From: Nannocystis sp. RBIL2
Lineage (GTDB): Bacteria > Myxococcota_A > Polyangia > Nannocystales > Nannocystaceae
Assembly: GCF_026626745.1 (NCBI RefSeq)
Contig: NZ_JAPNJW010000001.1
Coordinates: 434,001 to 498,000 of the forward strand
Direction: 5' to 3'
Length of the DNA stretch: 64,000 nucleotides
Part shown: piece after piece, positions 34,048 to 44,279 of the stretch
Layout of the letters: every line of letters begins with the position of its first letter
Numbering within the stretch: position 1 is the first letter of the stretch
Made by a program: the position numbers and the translations under genes
The notes under the pieces: generated by a model
What the model was told of the DNA's origin: nothing
The model's input: the letters and a program-made list of their open reading frames with translations, nothing else
The model's database searches: none

Positions 34048-37000
34048 ATGCCCGAAACCGCCGAGATGCCCCTGCTCGAGATGTTGCAGGTGCTGTCGCG
34101 GACACCGACGAGTGAGCCGCAACTCCGGGCTGTGGTCGCCGTAACGTGTGCGCGTTGGTGTGTCGTACGCGGCGAGGACGGCGAGGCCCAGCGCCTGCTG
34201 GCCCACGCCCTGGAGCTGGTGCCGGACCTGCGGCCGGCGATGCGCCTCCTCTACCGGATCTTTCTCCGGCGCGGCGACATCCGCAACTCCGTTCGCTACC
34301 TCGATCTCGAGATCCGCGCCACTCGCCACCCGCGCGAGGCGGCGGCGCTCTACCGCGAGCGAGGTCAGCTGGTCGAGACCCACTTCAAGGATCGCGCCGC
34401 CGCTTTGCAGTGTTATCAGGCGGCCCTGCGCGCGACCCCGAAGGACCTCGCGGTGCTGCGCTCGGTCGAGGCCGTCACCCTCGTGCAGGGCAACCTCATG
34501 GCGCTGGTCGCCAACCTCGAGGCGCAGCTCGAGGTCCTGCACGACCCGCGGGCCGTCGCCGCCGTCGCGCGCGACCTCGCAGTGCTCGAGACCCGCCAGG
34601 GCGGCGACCTCAACCTCGCCGCGGCCCTGCTGATCGCCGCCGGCGAGGAGCAGCCCGGCAACCTCCTCCTCATTCAAGACCTGTTCCGCGTCGCCGAGGC
34701 CGCCGGCAACGCCGAGCTGATGCTGCGCGCGCTCGAGGCCGAGGCCGACGCCCGTCCGCCCGAGCAGCGCGCCGGCCCGCTGGCCCGCGCCAGCCTGGTC
34801 CTGCGCGAGGTCCGCGAGCGAGCCGGCGCCGTCTCGCTGCTGCACGCGGCCGCCAAGCTGCAGCCCGACAACTTCAGCCTGTGGCGCAACCTCGAAGAGC
34901 TGGCGATGGCGACGGCCCGCTACGACGTCGCCGTCGAGGCCTGCGCCGGCCAGCTCAAGGCCATCGGCGGCTCCGACCCCGGCACCGAGGCCGAGCTGTT
35001 CTACCGCCTCGGCAAGCTGGCGATGATCCGCCTCGACCGCGTCAGCGAGGGCCTCGGCGCCATGCGCCGCGCGCTCAAGCTGTTCCCCGGCCACACCCCG
35101 GCGCTCGAGGACGCCGGCCGCTACCTCATCGCCAACGAGTCGTGGCACCAGCTGCTCGAGCTGCTGAAGCTCCAGGTCGCGACCGCCGAGGCCGCCGGCC
35201 TCAGCCCCGAAGAGCGCGCCCAGGCCCAGCTGCGCGCCGGCCAGGTGCTCGAGGAGCACCTCAAGGAGCTCGAGGGCGCCCGCCAGCTCTACGAAGAGGC
35301 CGTCGCCTCGTCGCAGACCTACCGCCCCGCGCTCGATCGCCTCGAGCGCGTGCTCCTCCAGCTCGGCCGCTTCGACGGCCTGCGCGAGCTCTACAACGGC
35401 GAGCTGCAACGCGGCGTCGGCGGCCCGCGCCGCGTGTTCCTGCTGTCGATCCTCGCCCGCCTTCACGAGCGCCAGGGCGATCCGTCGGCCGCGATCAAGT
35501 GCCTCGTCGCCCTGCTCAAGGAGTTCCCGGAGCACCTGCCGTCGCTGCAGCAGCTGGCCCGCTTGCTCGCCAAGGCCGGCCGCGCGCGCGAGCTGCTGCA
35601 GGTCACCGAGCAGGAGATCAAGCTGACCATCAGCCCGCTGCGGCGCGCCAAGCTGCTGTTCCGCAGCGCCGAGCTGGCGCTGCAGATGGGCGACACGGGC
35701 CACGCCGAGGCCAGCCTGCAGGAGTCGCTCGAGGAGGTCCCCGACCACCCGCCGACGCTCGCGCTGCTCGAGCGGATCCTCCGCGACCGCGGCGACGACG
35801 TCGGCATCATCGACCTGCTGCGCCGCCGCCTGCAGCGCGCCGTCGATCCGGCGCAGCGGCTGTCGCTGCACCTCGAGATCATCCACCGCCTGCTCGCGCT
35901 CGGCGAGCTGCCGCAGGCGCTCGACGAGGTCGACCTGGTCCTTCAGACCTGGCCCGAACACCTCTCGACGCTGCACACCGGCGAGCGCCTGGCCGCCGCG
36001 CTCGGGCGCACCGACGCGCTGCTCGGCTACCTCGCGCGTCACTTCGATCTGTCGCGCGGCCAGCGAGCCCGCGCCCTGCTCATCTATCGCGCCGCGCTGG
36101 TGCGGGCCTCCGATCCCGCCGGGATCTGGGCCGACCCCGGCCAGGCCGAGCAGGCCACCGGCGAGCTGCGCCGCGCCCTCGCGCAGTGGCCGAGCCTCGG
36201 CGGCGGCTGGACGACGTTACTCGAGCACTGCGCCGCCAACGGCGACGGCGCCGAGCTGCGGGTCGCCGCTCGCGGCGCGCTGGCCCACGAGCGCGGCCTC
36301 GGCAACCGTCAGGCTGCCGCGCTGCTGCTGGCCGAGCTGTCCGACTCGCCGGCGCTCGGCGTGCAGTACCTCGAGGCCGCCGCAGAGGCCCGCCCGCGCG
36401 ACCTCAACACCCAGCTCCGGCTCGCCCGCGCCGCCCGCTTCAGCCGCCGCCCCGACCTCGTGCGCGCCGGCATGACCGCCGCGCTGGCGATCACTGCGGC
36501 CGAAGAGTCGGGCGAGCTCACCTTCAGCCACAGCCTGCGCTACCGGGCCGCCCGCGCCGCCGAGTCGTTCGGTGACCTCGACGCCGCCGACACTGGCTAC
36601 GCCGAGATCCTGGCCAGGGATCCGCGCTACGACCAGGCGCGCCGCGGTCAGGCCCGCATCGCCGCGCGCCGCAACCTCGCGCCCACGCGTCGCGCCGCGG
36701 CCGAGCTCAACACCGCCGCCGCCGGCGAGAAGGACTACGTCGAGCGGGCCGCCCTCCTGTGCGGCAGCGCCGACCTCTACGTCCGCGTCGGCGATCTCGA
36801 CGAGGCCCTGTCGCGCCTCAACGCCGCGCTCGTCACCTGGCCCAAGTACCTGCCCGCCCTGCACGCCAAGGCCTGCTTGATGGAGCAGCGCGGCGCCCCG
36901 GCCGACCTCGTCGTCGCCGCCGACCTGCTGGCCCAGATCGCCCTCCTCGTCGGCGATCCGGCCCATCAGCACGCGCTGTGCGTGCGCGCCGGCCTGCTCG

Positions 37001-38883
37001 CGGTGCGGGCCCGCGATCCGGCCCGGGCCTGGCGCGCCCTGGCCCGCGCCCTCGACATCGAGCCCACCTCCGATCCGGCCTTCTCCGCATTGTGGCGGAC
37101 CCGCGAGCAGCACGGCCGCGAGGGCGCCCAGCCGCTGCTCGGCCCCCTCACCCGTCGCTTCGACGCCCTCATCGCCGCCAAGTCCCTCACGCCCGAGGCC
37201 GCCCGCGCGATCGCCCGCATCGTCGAGGTCAGCGACGGCAACCACGGCGCCACCGGCCTGCTCGAGCGGGCCGTCGGCTCGTTCCCCGAGCACGTCGCCT
37301 TGCGCGTCGACCTCGCCCGCCTCTACGCCCGCGCCGGCCGCGGCGGCGAGGCAGTGGGCCAGCTGCAGGAGGCCCTCCAGCGCGAGACCTCGCCCGAGCT
37401 GCGGGCCGTGCTCGAGTTCTTGCTGGCCGACGCGCATGAGCGCAACGGGGCCCCCGACGCCGCCTTCGAGCACTACCTCGCCGCCAGCCGCGGCGGCTTC
37501 CAGGCCTTCGTCGCCCTGCGGGCCGCCGATCGGATCGCCTCTGCGATCGGCACCGTCGACCAGCGCGTCGAGGTGCTGCAGCGCCTGCTCGAGCTCGGCG
37601 ACGCCGACGAGCGCGTGCGCAGCCTGCGGGCCCTCGCCGACATCGATCGCCGCGTCCGCGGCCGGCCCGAGGAGGCCGCCGCCCTGCTGCGCGAGCTGCT
37701 GCGCCTGCGCCCCGCCAACACCGACGTCATCCTCGAGCTGCACGCCCTGCTCATCGAACTCGGCCGCGCCGACGAGGCCCGCGTCGCCCTGCAAGCCGGC
37801 ATCGCCGCCCAGCGGGCCCTCCTGCGCGACCGTGGCCTCGTGCGCCCGCACAAGGGCGGCCGGCCCGACGCCGAGGCCGTCGACGCCGACCCGATCGCCG
37901 GCCTCCTGCGCCTGTTCGACGCCGCCGAGGAGTCGGGCGGCGTCTACGTGTGCGCCGCGGTGCTCGAGACCGTCGACCCCGATCTCGTCCCGACCAGCCG
38001 ACGCTGCGAGGTCCTGCAGCCGGCGCCGTGGCCCTTGCCGACCGCGCCCGACAAGCCGCAGCCGTTCTTCACCGTCGACGACCCCGCCTGCGCCGCCGCA
38101 GTGCACCTCTTGCAAGCTGGCGTCAAGTACATGTCCGGCATCCCGGGGGCTCCGCCGCCGCCGGTCAACCTGGCGCAGCGCCACAGCTTGCCGGCCGCCA
38201 GCTCGGTCGCCGTCGTCACCCGCGCGCTGGCCCGCACCCTCGGCGTCGGCGATCCGCTGCTGTTCCTCAACCCGAGCGACGACAACGGCGTCGTCGCCCA
38301 CGTCGGCACCGCGCCGGTGCTGCTGATCGGCCGCAAGATCAACAGCGCCCCGTTCTCGCCCGGCTCGCGCGAGGCGCTCGGGCGGGCGCTGTTCCGCCTG
38401 TCGACCGGCGGCGACCACCTCCACCACGCCATGGAGGACGAAGGCGTGATGGCGGTCATGCACGGCCTCGCCAGCTGCGCCGGCGTCGAGCTCGACGACA
38501 TCCACCCGCGCGACGAGAGCGTCTCCGACGCGATCATCGAGGGCCTCGCCGGCGCCGGCGTGGCCGTCGACTTCGGCGACGACGCCGAGGTCCTGGCGCG
38601 CAACCTCCAGCAGTTCTCCATGCCTGTCCTTCGGGACACCTTGCGTCAGGGCGAGGATCGGGCCGGCGCGATCGCCTGCGGCGACCCGCGGGTGCCGCTG
38701 CGCCGGTTGGCCGCCCGTCCCGCCGGCTCCGACGCGGCGCAGGCCCCCAGCCTCGCCATCCCCCGCGCCGCCGCCCTGGTCGCCTACCTCGTGTCCGAGG
38801 AGCACCTCGCGCTGCGACGCGCCCTCGGCTACAACGTCGAGCTCGAGCTCGAGCTGAGCGACGTCGAGGAGCTCCCCGCATGA
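34048..38883 (+). CDS. Giant TPR-repeat protein (1611 residues)
   Basis: The ATG is preceded by TAGACT 11 bases upstream. About 1300 residues are continuous tetratricopeptide-like helix pairs (for example LYRERGQLVETHFKDRAAALQCYQAALRATP). They have no signal peptide or TM helix, so the protein is cytoplasmic. The C-terminal about 260 residues form a separate alpha/beta domain (LLFLNPSDDNGVVAHVGTAPVLLIGRKINSAPF, then GGDHLHHAMEDEG) that seems to have a counterpart in the next protein. An in-frame CTGTCC-TTCG-GGACA hairpin sits at 38623-38639. Its stop overlaps the next start (ATGA). Function unknown; probably a large scaffold. Confidence 0.75.
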   Translation: MPETAEMPLLEMLQVLSRTPTSEPQLRAVVAVTCARWCVVRGEDGEAQRLLAHALELVPDLRPAMRLLYRIFLRRGDIRNSVRYLDLEIRATRHPREAAALYRERGQLVETHFKDRAAALQCYQAALRATPKDLAVLRSVEAVTLVQGNLMALVANLEAQLEVLHDPRAVAAVARDLAVLETRQGGDLNLAAALLIAAGEEQPGNLLLIQDLFRVAEAAGNAELMLRALEAEADARPPEQRAGPLARASLVLREVRERAGAVSLLHAAAKLQPDNFSLWRNLEELAMATARYDVAVEACAGQLKAIGGSDPGTEAELFYRLGKLAMIRLDRVSEGLGAMRRALKLFPGHTPALEDAGRYLIANESWHQLLELLKLQVATAEAAGLSPEERAQAQLRAGQVLEEHLKELEGARQLYEEAVASSQTYRPALDRLERVLLQLGRFDGLRELYNGELQRGVGGPRRVFLLSILARLHERQGDPSAAIKCLVALLKEFPEHLPSLQQLARLLAKAGRARELLQVTEQEIKLTISPLRRAKLLFRSAELALQMGDTGHAEASLQESLEEVPDHPPTLALLERILRDRGDDVGIIDLLRRRLQRAVDPAQRLSLHLEIIHRLLALGELPQALDEVDLVLQTWPEHLSTLHTGERLAAALGRTDALLGYLARHFDLSRGQRARALLIYRAALVRASDPAGIWADPGQAEQATGELRRALAQWPSLGGGWTTLLEHCAANGDGAELRVAARGALAHERGLGNRQAAALLLAELSDSPALGVQYLEAAAEARPRDLNTQLRLARAARFSRRPDLVRAGMTAALAITAAEESGELTFSHSLRYRAARAAESFGDLDAADTGYAEILARDPRYDQARRGQARIAARRNLAPTRRAAAELNTAAAGEKDYVERAALLCGSADLYVRVGDLDEALSRLNAALVTWPKYLPALHAKACLMEQRGAPADLVVAADLLAQIALLVGDPAHQHALCVRAGLLAVRARDPARAWRALARALDIEPTSDPAFSALWRTREQHGREGAQPLLGPLTRRFDALIAAKSLTPEAARAIARIVEVSDGNHGATGLLERAVGSFPEHVALRVDLARLYARAGRGGEAVGQLQEALQRETSPELRAVLEFLLADAHERNGAPDAAFEHYLAASRGGFQAFVALRAADRIASAIGTVDQRVEVLQRLLELGDADERVRSLRALADIDRRVRGRPEEAAALLRELLRLRPANTDVILELHALLIELGRADEARVALQAGIAAQRALLRDRGLVRPHKGGRPDAEAVDADPIAGLLRLFDAAEESGGVYVCAAVLETVDPDLVPTSRRCEVLQPAPWPLPTAPDKPQPFFTVDDPACAAAVHLLQAGVKYMSGIPGAPPPPVNLAQRHSLPAASSVAVVTRALARTLGVGDPLLFLNPSDDNGVVAHVGTAPVLLIGRKINSAPFSPGSREALGRALFRLSTGGDHLHHAMEDEGVMAVMHGLASCAGVELDDIHPRDESVSDAIIEGLAGAGVAVDFGDDAEVLARNLQQFSMPVLRDTLRQGEDRAGAIACGDPRVPLRRLAARPAGSDAAQAPSLAIPRAAALVAYLVSEEHLALRRALGYNVELELELSDVEELPA
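38623..38639 (+). repeat. In-frame CTGTCC hairpin with a C(UUCG)G loop
   Basis: TGTCC and GGACA flank TTCG inside the TPR coding frame (residues MPVLRDTL). In RNA this would be a very stable UUCG tetraloop hairpin. Confidence 0.55.
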
Positions 38884-41800
38884 CCGGCCCGCGCAAGCCC
38901 CTCCCTCTCGACGAGTGCGGTCGCCCGCTCGACCTGGGCGCTGCCCCGGCCGAGCGCGTCACCGGCAGCGGCCCCCCGCCGTCGCTGCTCGACCTGCCCG
39001 ACGCCTTCTGGCCGCTCGACCTCCCGCTCGCCCCCGGCGCGCTGGCCCTGCCCGCGGTCGACTGGTGGCTGCTCGCCGACGTCCTGGCCGCCGAGGCCGC
39101 GCGCGAGCAGAGCCCCGACCTGCGCGCCGCCCTGACCGGAGAGACAGGTCGAGTCCAGCGCGAGCGCCTCGGCCTGATCGAGGGCGACGACGTGCTCGCG
39201 GCCGGCAGCCCCGCGGTGCGTCAGGTCGCCGGGGCCGTGCAGGCGGTCCGGGCCGACCTCGCGGCCGAGCTGGCCGAGCTGTTCCACGAGGCCAGCGACG
39301 CCAGTCAGCCGCCCGCCGTGCGCCTCGCCGCGTGGATCGAGCACGGCCAGCGGATCGAGGACGCCACCGGCGACATCGGCCGCGCCTACGCCAGCTACCA
39401 GGCCGCGCTCGTGATCATGCCCGATCACCCGATCGCGGTCGCCCTCGCGGTCGACGCCGCGATCCTGCTCAAGCGCCACGGCGACGCCCAGCGGCTGCTG
39501 GCGACCAACGTGCGCAAGATCGACTTGCCGAGCCTGCGCGCCGCCCGGCGCCTCGACCTCGCCCACGTCACCGACGACCCGCGCCAGCGGCGGAGCTACC
39601 TCGAGCTCGCGCACAACGACGACCCCACCAACGCCACCGCGCTGCGCCGCCTGATCCGCACCATCCGCCACGACGGCGGCGGCACCCCCTCGGCGCTGTC
39701 GGAGCTGTACCGCCGCCTCGCCGGCCTCGCCGAAGATCCGATCACCGCCGCCACCGCGCTGCAGCTCGCGGTCGTCGTCCTCGGCAGCGAGCCCGTGCCC
39801 GCGCCGCTGCTCGCCGACGTGCGCGCCTGGCTCGATCGCAGCGCCGACGAGTCGGCCGCCCAGGGCCTGCTCGACGCCCTCGCCTACGCCCTCGCCGGCC
39901 AGGCCCTGGCGCGCCACGGCGGCGAGCCCGACCCCAACTACATCGAGATCCTGGCGCGCCTCGCCCCGCTGCTCGACGACACCCGCGAGCAGGCGATCGT
40001 GCGCGAGCAGATCGCCCGCATGCGCTGGAGCGCCACCCCGCTGGCCGCCCGTCAGAGCGCCATGAGCGACGACGGCACCCTGCGCCGCCTGCAGGACGGC
40101 GGCGACGACGACGTCCAGCCCGACGCGCTCAGCGACGACGAGGCCGCCGCGTATCGCCGCCTCGAGATCGACCTCCGGTTCGTGCGCACGCACCTGCCCG
40201 AGCAGCGGTGGGTCTGGCAGGCGCTGGCCGACATCCTGCGGGCCACCGGCGACATCCCGGCGCTCGTCTCCCACCTCACCGAGTGGGCCCAGCACCAGCC
40301 GCACGGCGCCGAGCGGGCCGCGATCCTCGTGCGCCTCGGCTTCGTCCACGAGGAGCTCGAGCGCAACCTGCCGCGCGCCGCCGAGGTCTACGAGCTCGCG
40401 GTCGCCGAGGACCCGCGCAGCGCCCACTGCCTGCGCGCGCTCGGCAGCGTCTACGAGAAGATGCGGCGCTGGGCCCAGGCCGCCGCCACCTTGCAGCGGC
40501 AGGCGCGAGAGTCGACCGAGGGCAGCGAGCGCCTGGCCGCGCTGCGCCGGATCGCCGCCATCGCCGAGAACGAGCTGCACGACGTCGACCTCGCTATCGC
40601 CACGCTGCAAGAGATCGCCCAGCTCGATCAGGACGACGTGCTCGCGCTCTACCAGCTCGCCGGCCTGTGCCGCACCCACGGCCGCACGCCGGTGCTGATC
40701 GGCACCCTGCAGCTGCTCGTCGATCGCCTCGAGGAGAACACCGCCCGCACGGCGATCCTCGTCGAGCTCGGCGAGGCCCAGGAGTTCCACCTCAAGCAGC
40801 GCACCGCGGCCCGCGAGGCCTACGAGCGGGCGCTGGCGATGACGCCCGGCTACACCCCGGCGCTGCGGGCCCTGGCCCGGATCTACCGCGACAGCGGCGA
40901 CCTCGACGACCTCCTGCGCCTGCACGAGCCCGAGCTCGACCCCACCAGCGACCCCGCCGTGCTCGCGCTCAAGGCCGGCCGGATCTGCTTCGAGGAGGTC
41001 GGCGACATGGACCGGGCGATCGACTACCTCACCCGCGCCTACCGCCTGAACCCCGACCTCGTGCCCGCGCGCGAGGCCCTGCTGCAGCTGCTGTCGGCCA
41101 ACGGCCGCGTGCGCGAGGCCTACGACCTGCTGCGCGCCCAGGACCTGCCGCACAGCCCCGCGCTCCTGGCCGACTATCACTACCGCCTCGGCCTGCTCGC
41201 CGAGACGCTCGCGCGCAAGGACGCGAGGCCCGAGTCCGACACCGCCTTCGTCGACGAGGATCGGGCCCTGCAGCACTACCGGGCCGCGCTCGCCGTCCAG
41301 CCGCTGCACGGCCTCGCCAGCGAGCGCGCGCGCCGGCTGCTGGTCGCCAACCGCGACGTCGCCAACCTCGTCCGCCTGCTCGAGGATCAGAGCCAGCACC
41401 TGAGCGGCCCGGCCAAGGCCGGCGTGCTGGTCCACCTCGCGCGCCTGCACCTCGCCGAGCGCAACCTCGACGAGGCCCGGCGCACCTACGAAGAGGCGAT
41501 CGAGCACACCCCCGACGACGCCATCCTCCTGCGCGAGTACAAGAACCTGCTGCGCAAGACCGGCGACACCGAGTCGTTGCCGAATCAACGGCTCCGGCTC
41601 GCGCGCGTCAGCGAGGACACCCACTACAAGGCCACCCTGCTGGTCGAGTCGGCCGAGGTCCTGCTGCGCTCCGCCGCCCCGGAGGACCGCGAGTTCGCGG
41701 CCAACGCGATCCTCGGCGCCTTGCGCGAGGACCCCGGCAACCCCTACGCGGTGCGCCTGCTCGAGGGCCTGCTGTCCGACCCGAACAACCCGCTGGCGAT

Positions 41801-43877
41801 GACCGACGCCGTCGGCGCGCGGGCGGTGCGGGCCCAGAGCGACGGCGAGCGGGCCATCTTCTACCTCGAGAGCGCCGAGCTGCTCGAACAGGCCGGCGCA
41901 GTCAACGAGGCCCAGCGGGCCTACCGCGCCGCGCTGCGGGCCATGCCCTCGCTGGCCCCGGCCGAGCTCGGCCTGCAGCGCGTCTCCTCCGGCGCCGCGC
42001 GCGAGTCGGCCGCCCCGAAGACCAAGGCGGTCAGCGTCCACACCCTCATGGCCGAGGCGCGTGACGCCGCGGTGCGGGCCGGCAACACCGGCAAGCCCGC
42101 CGACGCCGAGGTCGCGCTCGGCCTGCTCGGCCAGATCCTCGGCCGCGATCCGCACTACCGCGACGCCATCGGCCTCGCCCGCGCGCTGGCCAGCCAGCTG
42201 CCCGAGCCCAAGCCCGCGCTCGACCTCCTGCGCACCGTGTTCGGCCGGATCAGCGACGCCGGCCTGCGCTACGAGCTCGGCGTCTACCTCGGCGAGCAGA
42301 GCACCCGCGACGAGGACGCCCTCGCCTACTTCACCGTCGCCGCCCAGGCCCGGCCCGACGGCAAGCAGGCCCTCCGTGGCCTCGTGCGCTGCTACCAGCA
42401 GCTCGGCAAGGAGGCCGAGTCGGCGCGCGTCATGGAGCAGCTGCTCGCGCTCTACGACCCCGCCGATCCCTCGGCCGTCGACCTGCGCCTGATCCTCGCC
42501 GGCTACCTCGCCCGCGCGCCCGAGACCCTCGCCCGCGCGCTCGAGCACGGCCGGATCGTCCTCGCCTCGCGCGGCGACGACCCGCGGGCCATCACCCTCA
42601 TGGCCGGCCTGCTCGAACGGACAGGTCAGCCCGCCGAGGCCGCCGAGCTGCTCGATCGCCTGTGCGCCCGCGAGCGCGACCCCGATCGCCTGCACGAGCT
42701 CTACTTCCGCCGCGCCAGCCTCCTGGCCGAAGTGCCAGGTCGCGAGGCCCAGGCGCTGGCCGCCGTCGAGCGGGCCGCCGAGCTCGGGCCCGGCAACCGC
42801 ACCACGATCCTCCTGCTCACCCGCCTGCTCGAGCGGCTCGGCCAGACCGAGCGCGTCTCCACTTTCCTCGAGCCGATCCGCCTGGCCATGCTCGGCGGCA
42901 TCGGCCGCGGCGCGCTCAACCCGAGCGACATCCGCCTGCTCGCCGAGGTCGCCAACCGGCCCAACCCGGGCCTGGCGCAGATGGCCCGCCTCCTCGTCCA
43001 CGCGCTCGAGCCCGGCGAGTCGATCGGCCTGCCCGACGGCTTCATGCGCCCCGCCTCGGCCCAGGGCCTGCAGGCCGCCTTCGCCACGCCGGCCCTCCGC
43101 CAGCTGCTGTTCGCCCCGGGCGAGCTGCCCGACATCAACGACCTGCTGACCTGCGTCGAGACGGCGATGGACCGGATGTTCCCCGAGTTCACCGGCCTCA
43201 ACGGCGACGAGACGGTGCCCGTCCCGCCCAACGTCGACACCGGCGCGATCCGCAACAACCTGCAGCAGTGGTGTCGCCTGCTCGGCATCGAGGACATGGC
43301 GATGCGCGCCACCTCGATCAACAACACCGTCGCCGTCCTCGACGAGGGCGAGGAGCCGACGCTGCGCCTCGGCGTCAACCTGTGGCTGCGCGGCGACCCG
43401 ATCAGCTGGCGCGGCCTCGGGGCGCTGGCCCTGGCCCGCCGGGCCCTCGGCGGCGGCCGCGTGCGCTCGCTGGTGCCGGTCGAGCTCGACCTCATGATCG
43501 CGGCGAGCTTCGAGGTCACGAAGGTCTTCAACGCCATCACCGCCGACCCCGACGCCCGTCGCCTCCGCGACGTCGCCAACAACCTCGGCAAGAACCTGCC
43601 CCGCCGCCAGCGCCGCCCGCTGCTGCGCGTCTGCCAGGCCCTCTCGAGCCACCACTTCGAGCCGGCCGCCACCGCCCGCGCCACCCTCACCACCGACCTG
43701 CGCATGGCCCTGCTGCTGTCCGGCGACGTCGCCGGCGTCCTGTCCGCCGCTTGCCTCCTCGACGGCTTCGCCAACGGCAACATCAAGCAGCGCATCGTCC
43801 TCAGCCGCAACGCCCAGGACCTGTGCGTGTGGATGCTGAGCGACGCCTACCTCGCCCTGCGCAAGGCCGTCTCCTGA
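38880..43877 (+). CDS. Second giant TPR-repeat protein (1665 residues)
   Basis: It starts in the ATGA overlap with the previous TPR gene, so the two are translated in a coupled way and probably bind in equal amounts. After a Pro/Leu-rich N-terminus the protein is a long series of TPR units (for example AILVRLGFVHEELERNLPRAAEVYELAVAEDP). It ends in a C-terminal domain of about 280 residues (NTVAVLDEGEEPTLRLGVNLW, ISWRGLGALALARRALGGG) that appears related to the end of its neighbour. No TM helix or catalytic motif. With the HEAT protein and the 215-residue protein it makes a 14 kb locus of unknown function. Confidence 0.75.
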   Translation: MTGPRKPLPLDECGRPLDLGAAPAERVTGSGPPPSLLDLPDAFWPLDLPLAPGALALPAVDWWLLADVLAAEAAREQSPDLRAALTGETGRVQRERLGLIEGDDVLAAGSPAVRQVAGAVQAVRADLAAELAELFHEASDASQPPAVRLAAWIEHGQRIEDATGDIGRAYASYQAALVIMPDHPIAVALAVDAAILLKRHGDAQRLLATNVRKIDLPSLRAARRLDLAHVTDDPRQRRSYLELAHNDDPTNATALRRLIRTIRHDGGGTPSALSELYRRLAGLAEDPITAATALQLAVVVLGSEPVPAPLLADVRAWLDRSADESAAQGLLDALAYALAGQALARHGGEPDPNYIEILARLAPLLDDTREQAIVREQIARMRWSATPLAARQSAMSDDGTLRRLQDGGDDDVQPDALSDDEAAAYRRLEIDLRFVRTHLPEQRWVWQALADILRATGDIPALVSHLTEWAQHQPHGAERAAILVRLGFVHEELERNLPRAAEVYELAVAEDPRSAHCLRALGSVYEKMRRWAQAAATLQRQARESTEGSERLAALRRIAAIAENELHDVDLAIATLQEIAQLDQDDVLALYQLAGLCRTHGRTPVLIGTLQLLVDRLEENTARTAILVELGEAQEFHLKQRTAAREAYERALAMTPGYTPALRALARIYRDSGDLDDLLRLHEPELDPTSDPAVLALKAGRICFEEVGDMDRAIDYLTRAYRLNPDLVPAREALLQLLSANGRVREAYDLLRAQDLPHSPALLADYHYRLGLLAETLARKDARPESDTAFVDEDRALQHYRAALAVQPLHGLASERARRLLVANRDVANLVRLLEDQSQHLSGPAKAGVLVHLARLHLAERNLDEARRTYEEAIEHTPDDAILLREYKNLLRKTGDTESLPNQRLRLARVSEDTHYKATLLVESAEVLLRSAAPEDREFAANAILGALREDPGNPYAVRLLEGLLSDPNNPLAMTDAVGARAVRAQSDGERAIFYLESAELLEQAGAVNEAQRAYRAALRAMPSLAPAELGLQRVSSGAARESAAPKTKAVSVHTLMAEARDAAVRAGNTGKPADAEVALGLLGQILGRDPHYRDAIGLARALASQLPEPKPALDLLRTVFGRISDAGLRYELGVYLGEQSTRDEDALAYFTVAAQARPDGKQALRGLVRCYQQLGKEAESARVMEQLLALYDPADPSAVDLRLILAGYLARAPETLARALEHGRIVLASRGDDPRAITLMAGLLERTGQPAEAAELLDRLCARERDPDRLHELYFRRASLLAEVPGREAQALAAVERAAELGPGNRTTILLLTRLLERLGQTERVSTFLEPIRLAMLGGIGRGALNPSDIRLLAEVANRPNPGLAQMARLLVHALEPGESIGLPDGFMRPASAQGLQAAFATPALRQLLFAPGELPDINDLLTCVETAMDRMFPEFTGLNGDETVPVPPNVDTGAIRNNLQQWCRLLGIEDMAMRATSINNTVAVLDEGEEPTLRLGVNLWLRGDPISWRGLGALALARRALGGGRVRSLVPVELDLMIAASFEVTKVFNAITADPDARRLRDVANNLGKNLPRRQRRPLLRVCQALSSHHFEPAATARATLTTDLRMALLLSGDVAGVLSAACLLDGFANGNIKQRIVLSRNAQDLCVWMLSDAYLALRKAVS

Positions 43878-43894
43878 GCTGGCGGCTGGCTCGC

Positions 43895-43948
43895 GGGACA
43901 TGCCCGCCAGGACATGCCGTCACGGGCATGTCCCTTGGGGCATGTCCA
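43895..43948. repeat. Four-unit 14-nt-period CATGTCC array after the TPR operon
   Basis: CATGCCC, CATGCCG, CATGTCC and CATGTCC start at exact 14-nt steps, beginning about 20 bases past the stop codon. This is the clearest array in the window and a likely 3'-end element for the 10 kb operon. Confidence 0.8.
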
Positions 43949-44279
43949 CCGCCCTACTAGCCAGTCAAGCGCGGTCGTCACCCGAGGTCCGCCGATACGA
44001 CGGGGAGTGGCTCTCGCGGTGGGTCTCGTGCGTGACGCAGTCCTCGAGCCAAGGCGCGAGACGCTCGCACTAAAGAAGCTGCTTCAGAAGCCGGCTTCCT
44101 TGCAGGGCGCGCTCGAGACGAGCTCCGGTGTCGCGTTGACCCGTTCGGTCGATCTCGGCGAGGCAAGCTTGCACTGCGCCTCCATTTGGGCCGCGCCGAA
44201 TCGATCAGCGACCCGAGCGCAAGTCGCTGCGAAGTTTCAGCGCCGGTTGCCCGCCTCGTGGCGTTGCAAGGCGGGCTGC
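43949..44279. other. Intergenic region between convergent genes
   Basis: About 330 bases with no supported gene. At its end lies a hairpin, GCCCGCCT (44249-44256) and AGGCGGGC (44269-44276), directly beside the stop of the S-formylglutathione hydrolase gene and likely to help end its transcript. Confidence 0.5.

Noticed and set aside
38829..43901. Antisense open frames of up to 1690 codons opposite the TPR genes, and similar long frames opposite ggt (2126-3925) and the HEAT gene (29986-33345)
   Set aside because: They are shadows caused by high GC at third positions. Composition is Arg/Gln/Val/Ala-rich with no family motifs, whereas the sense strand shows clear protein families.
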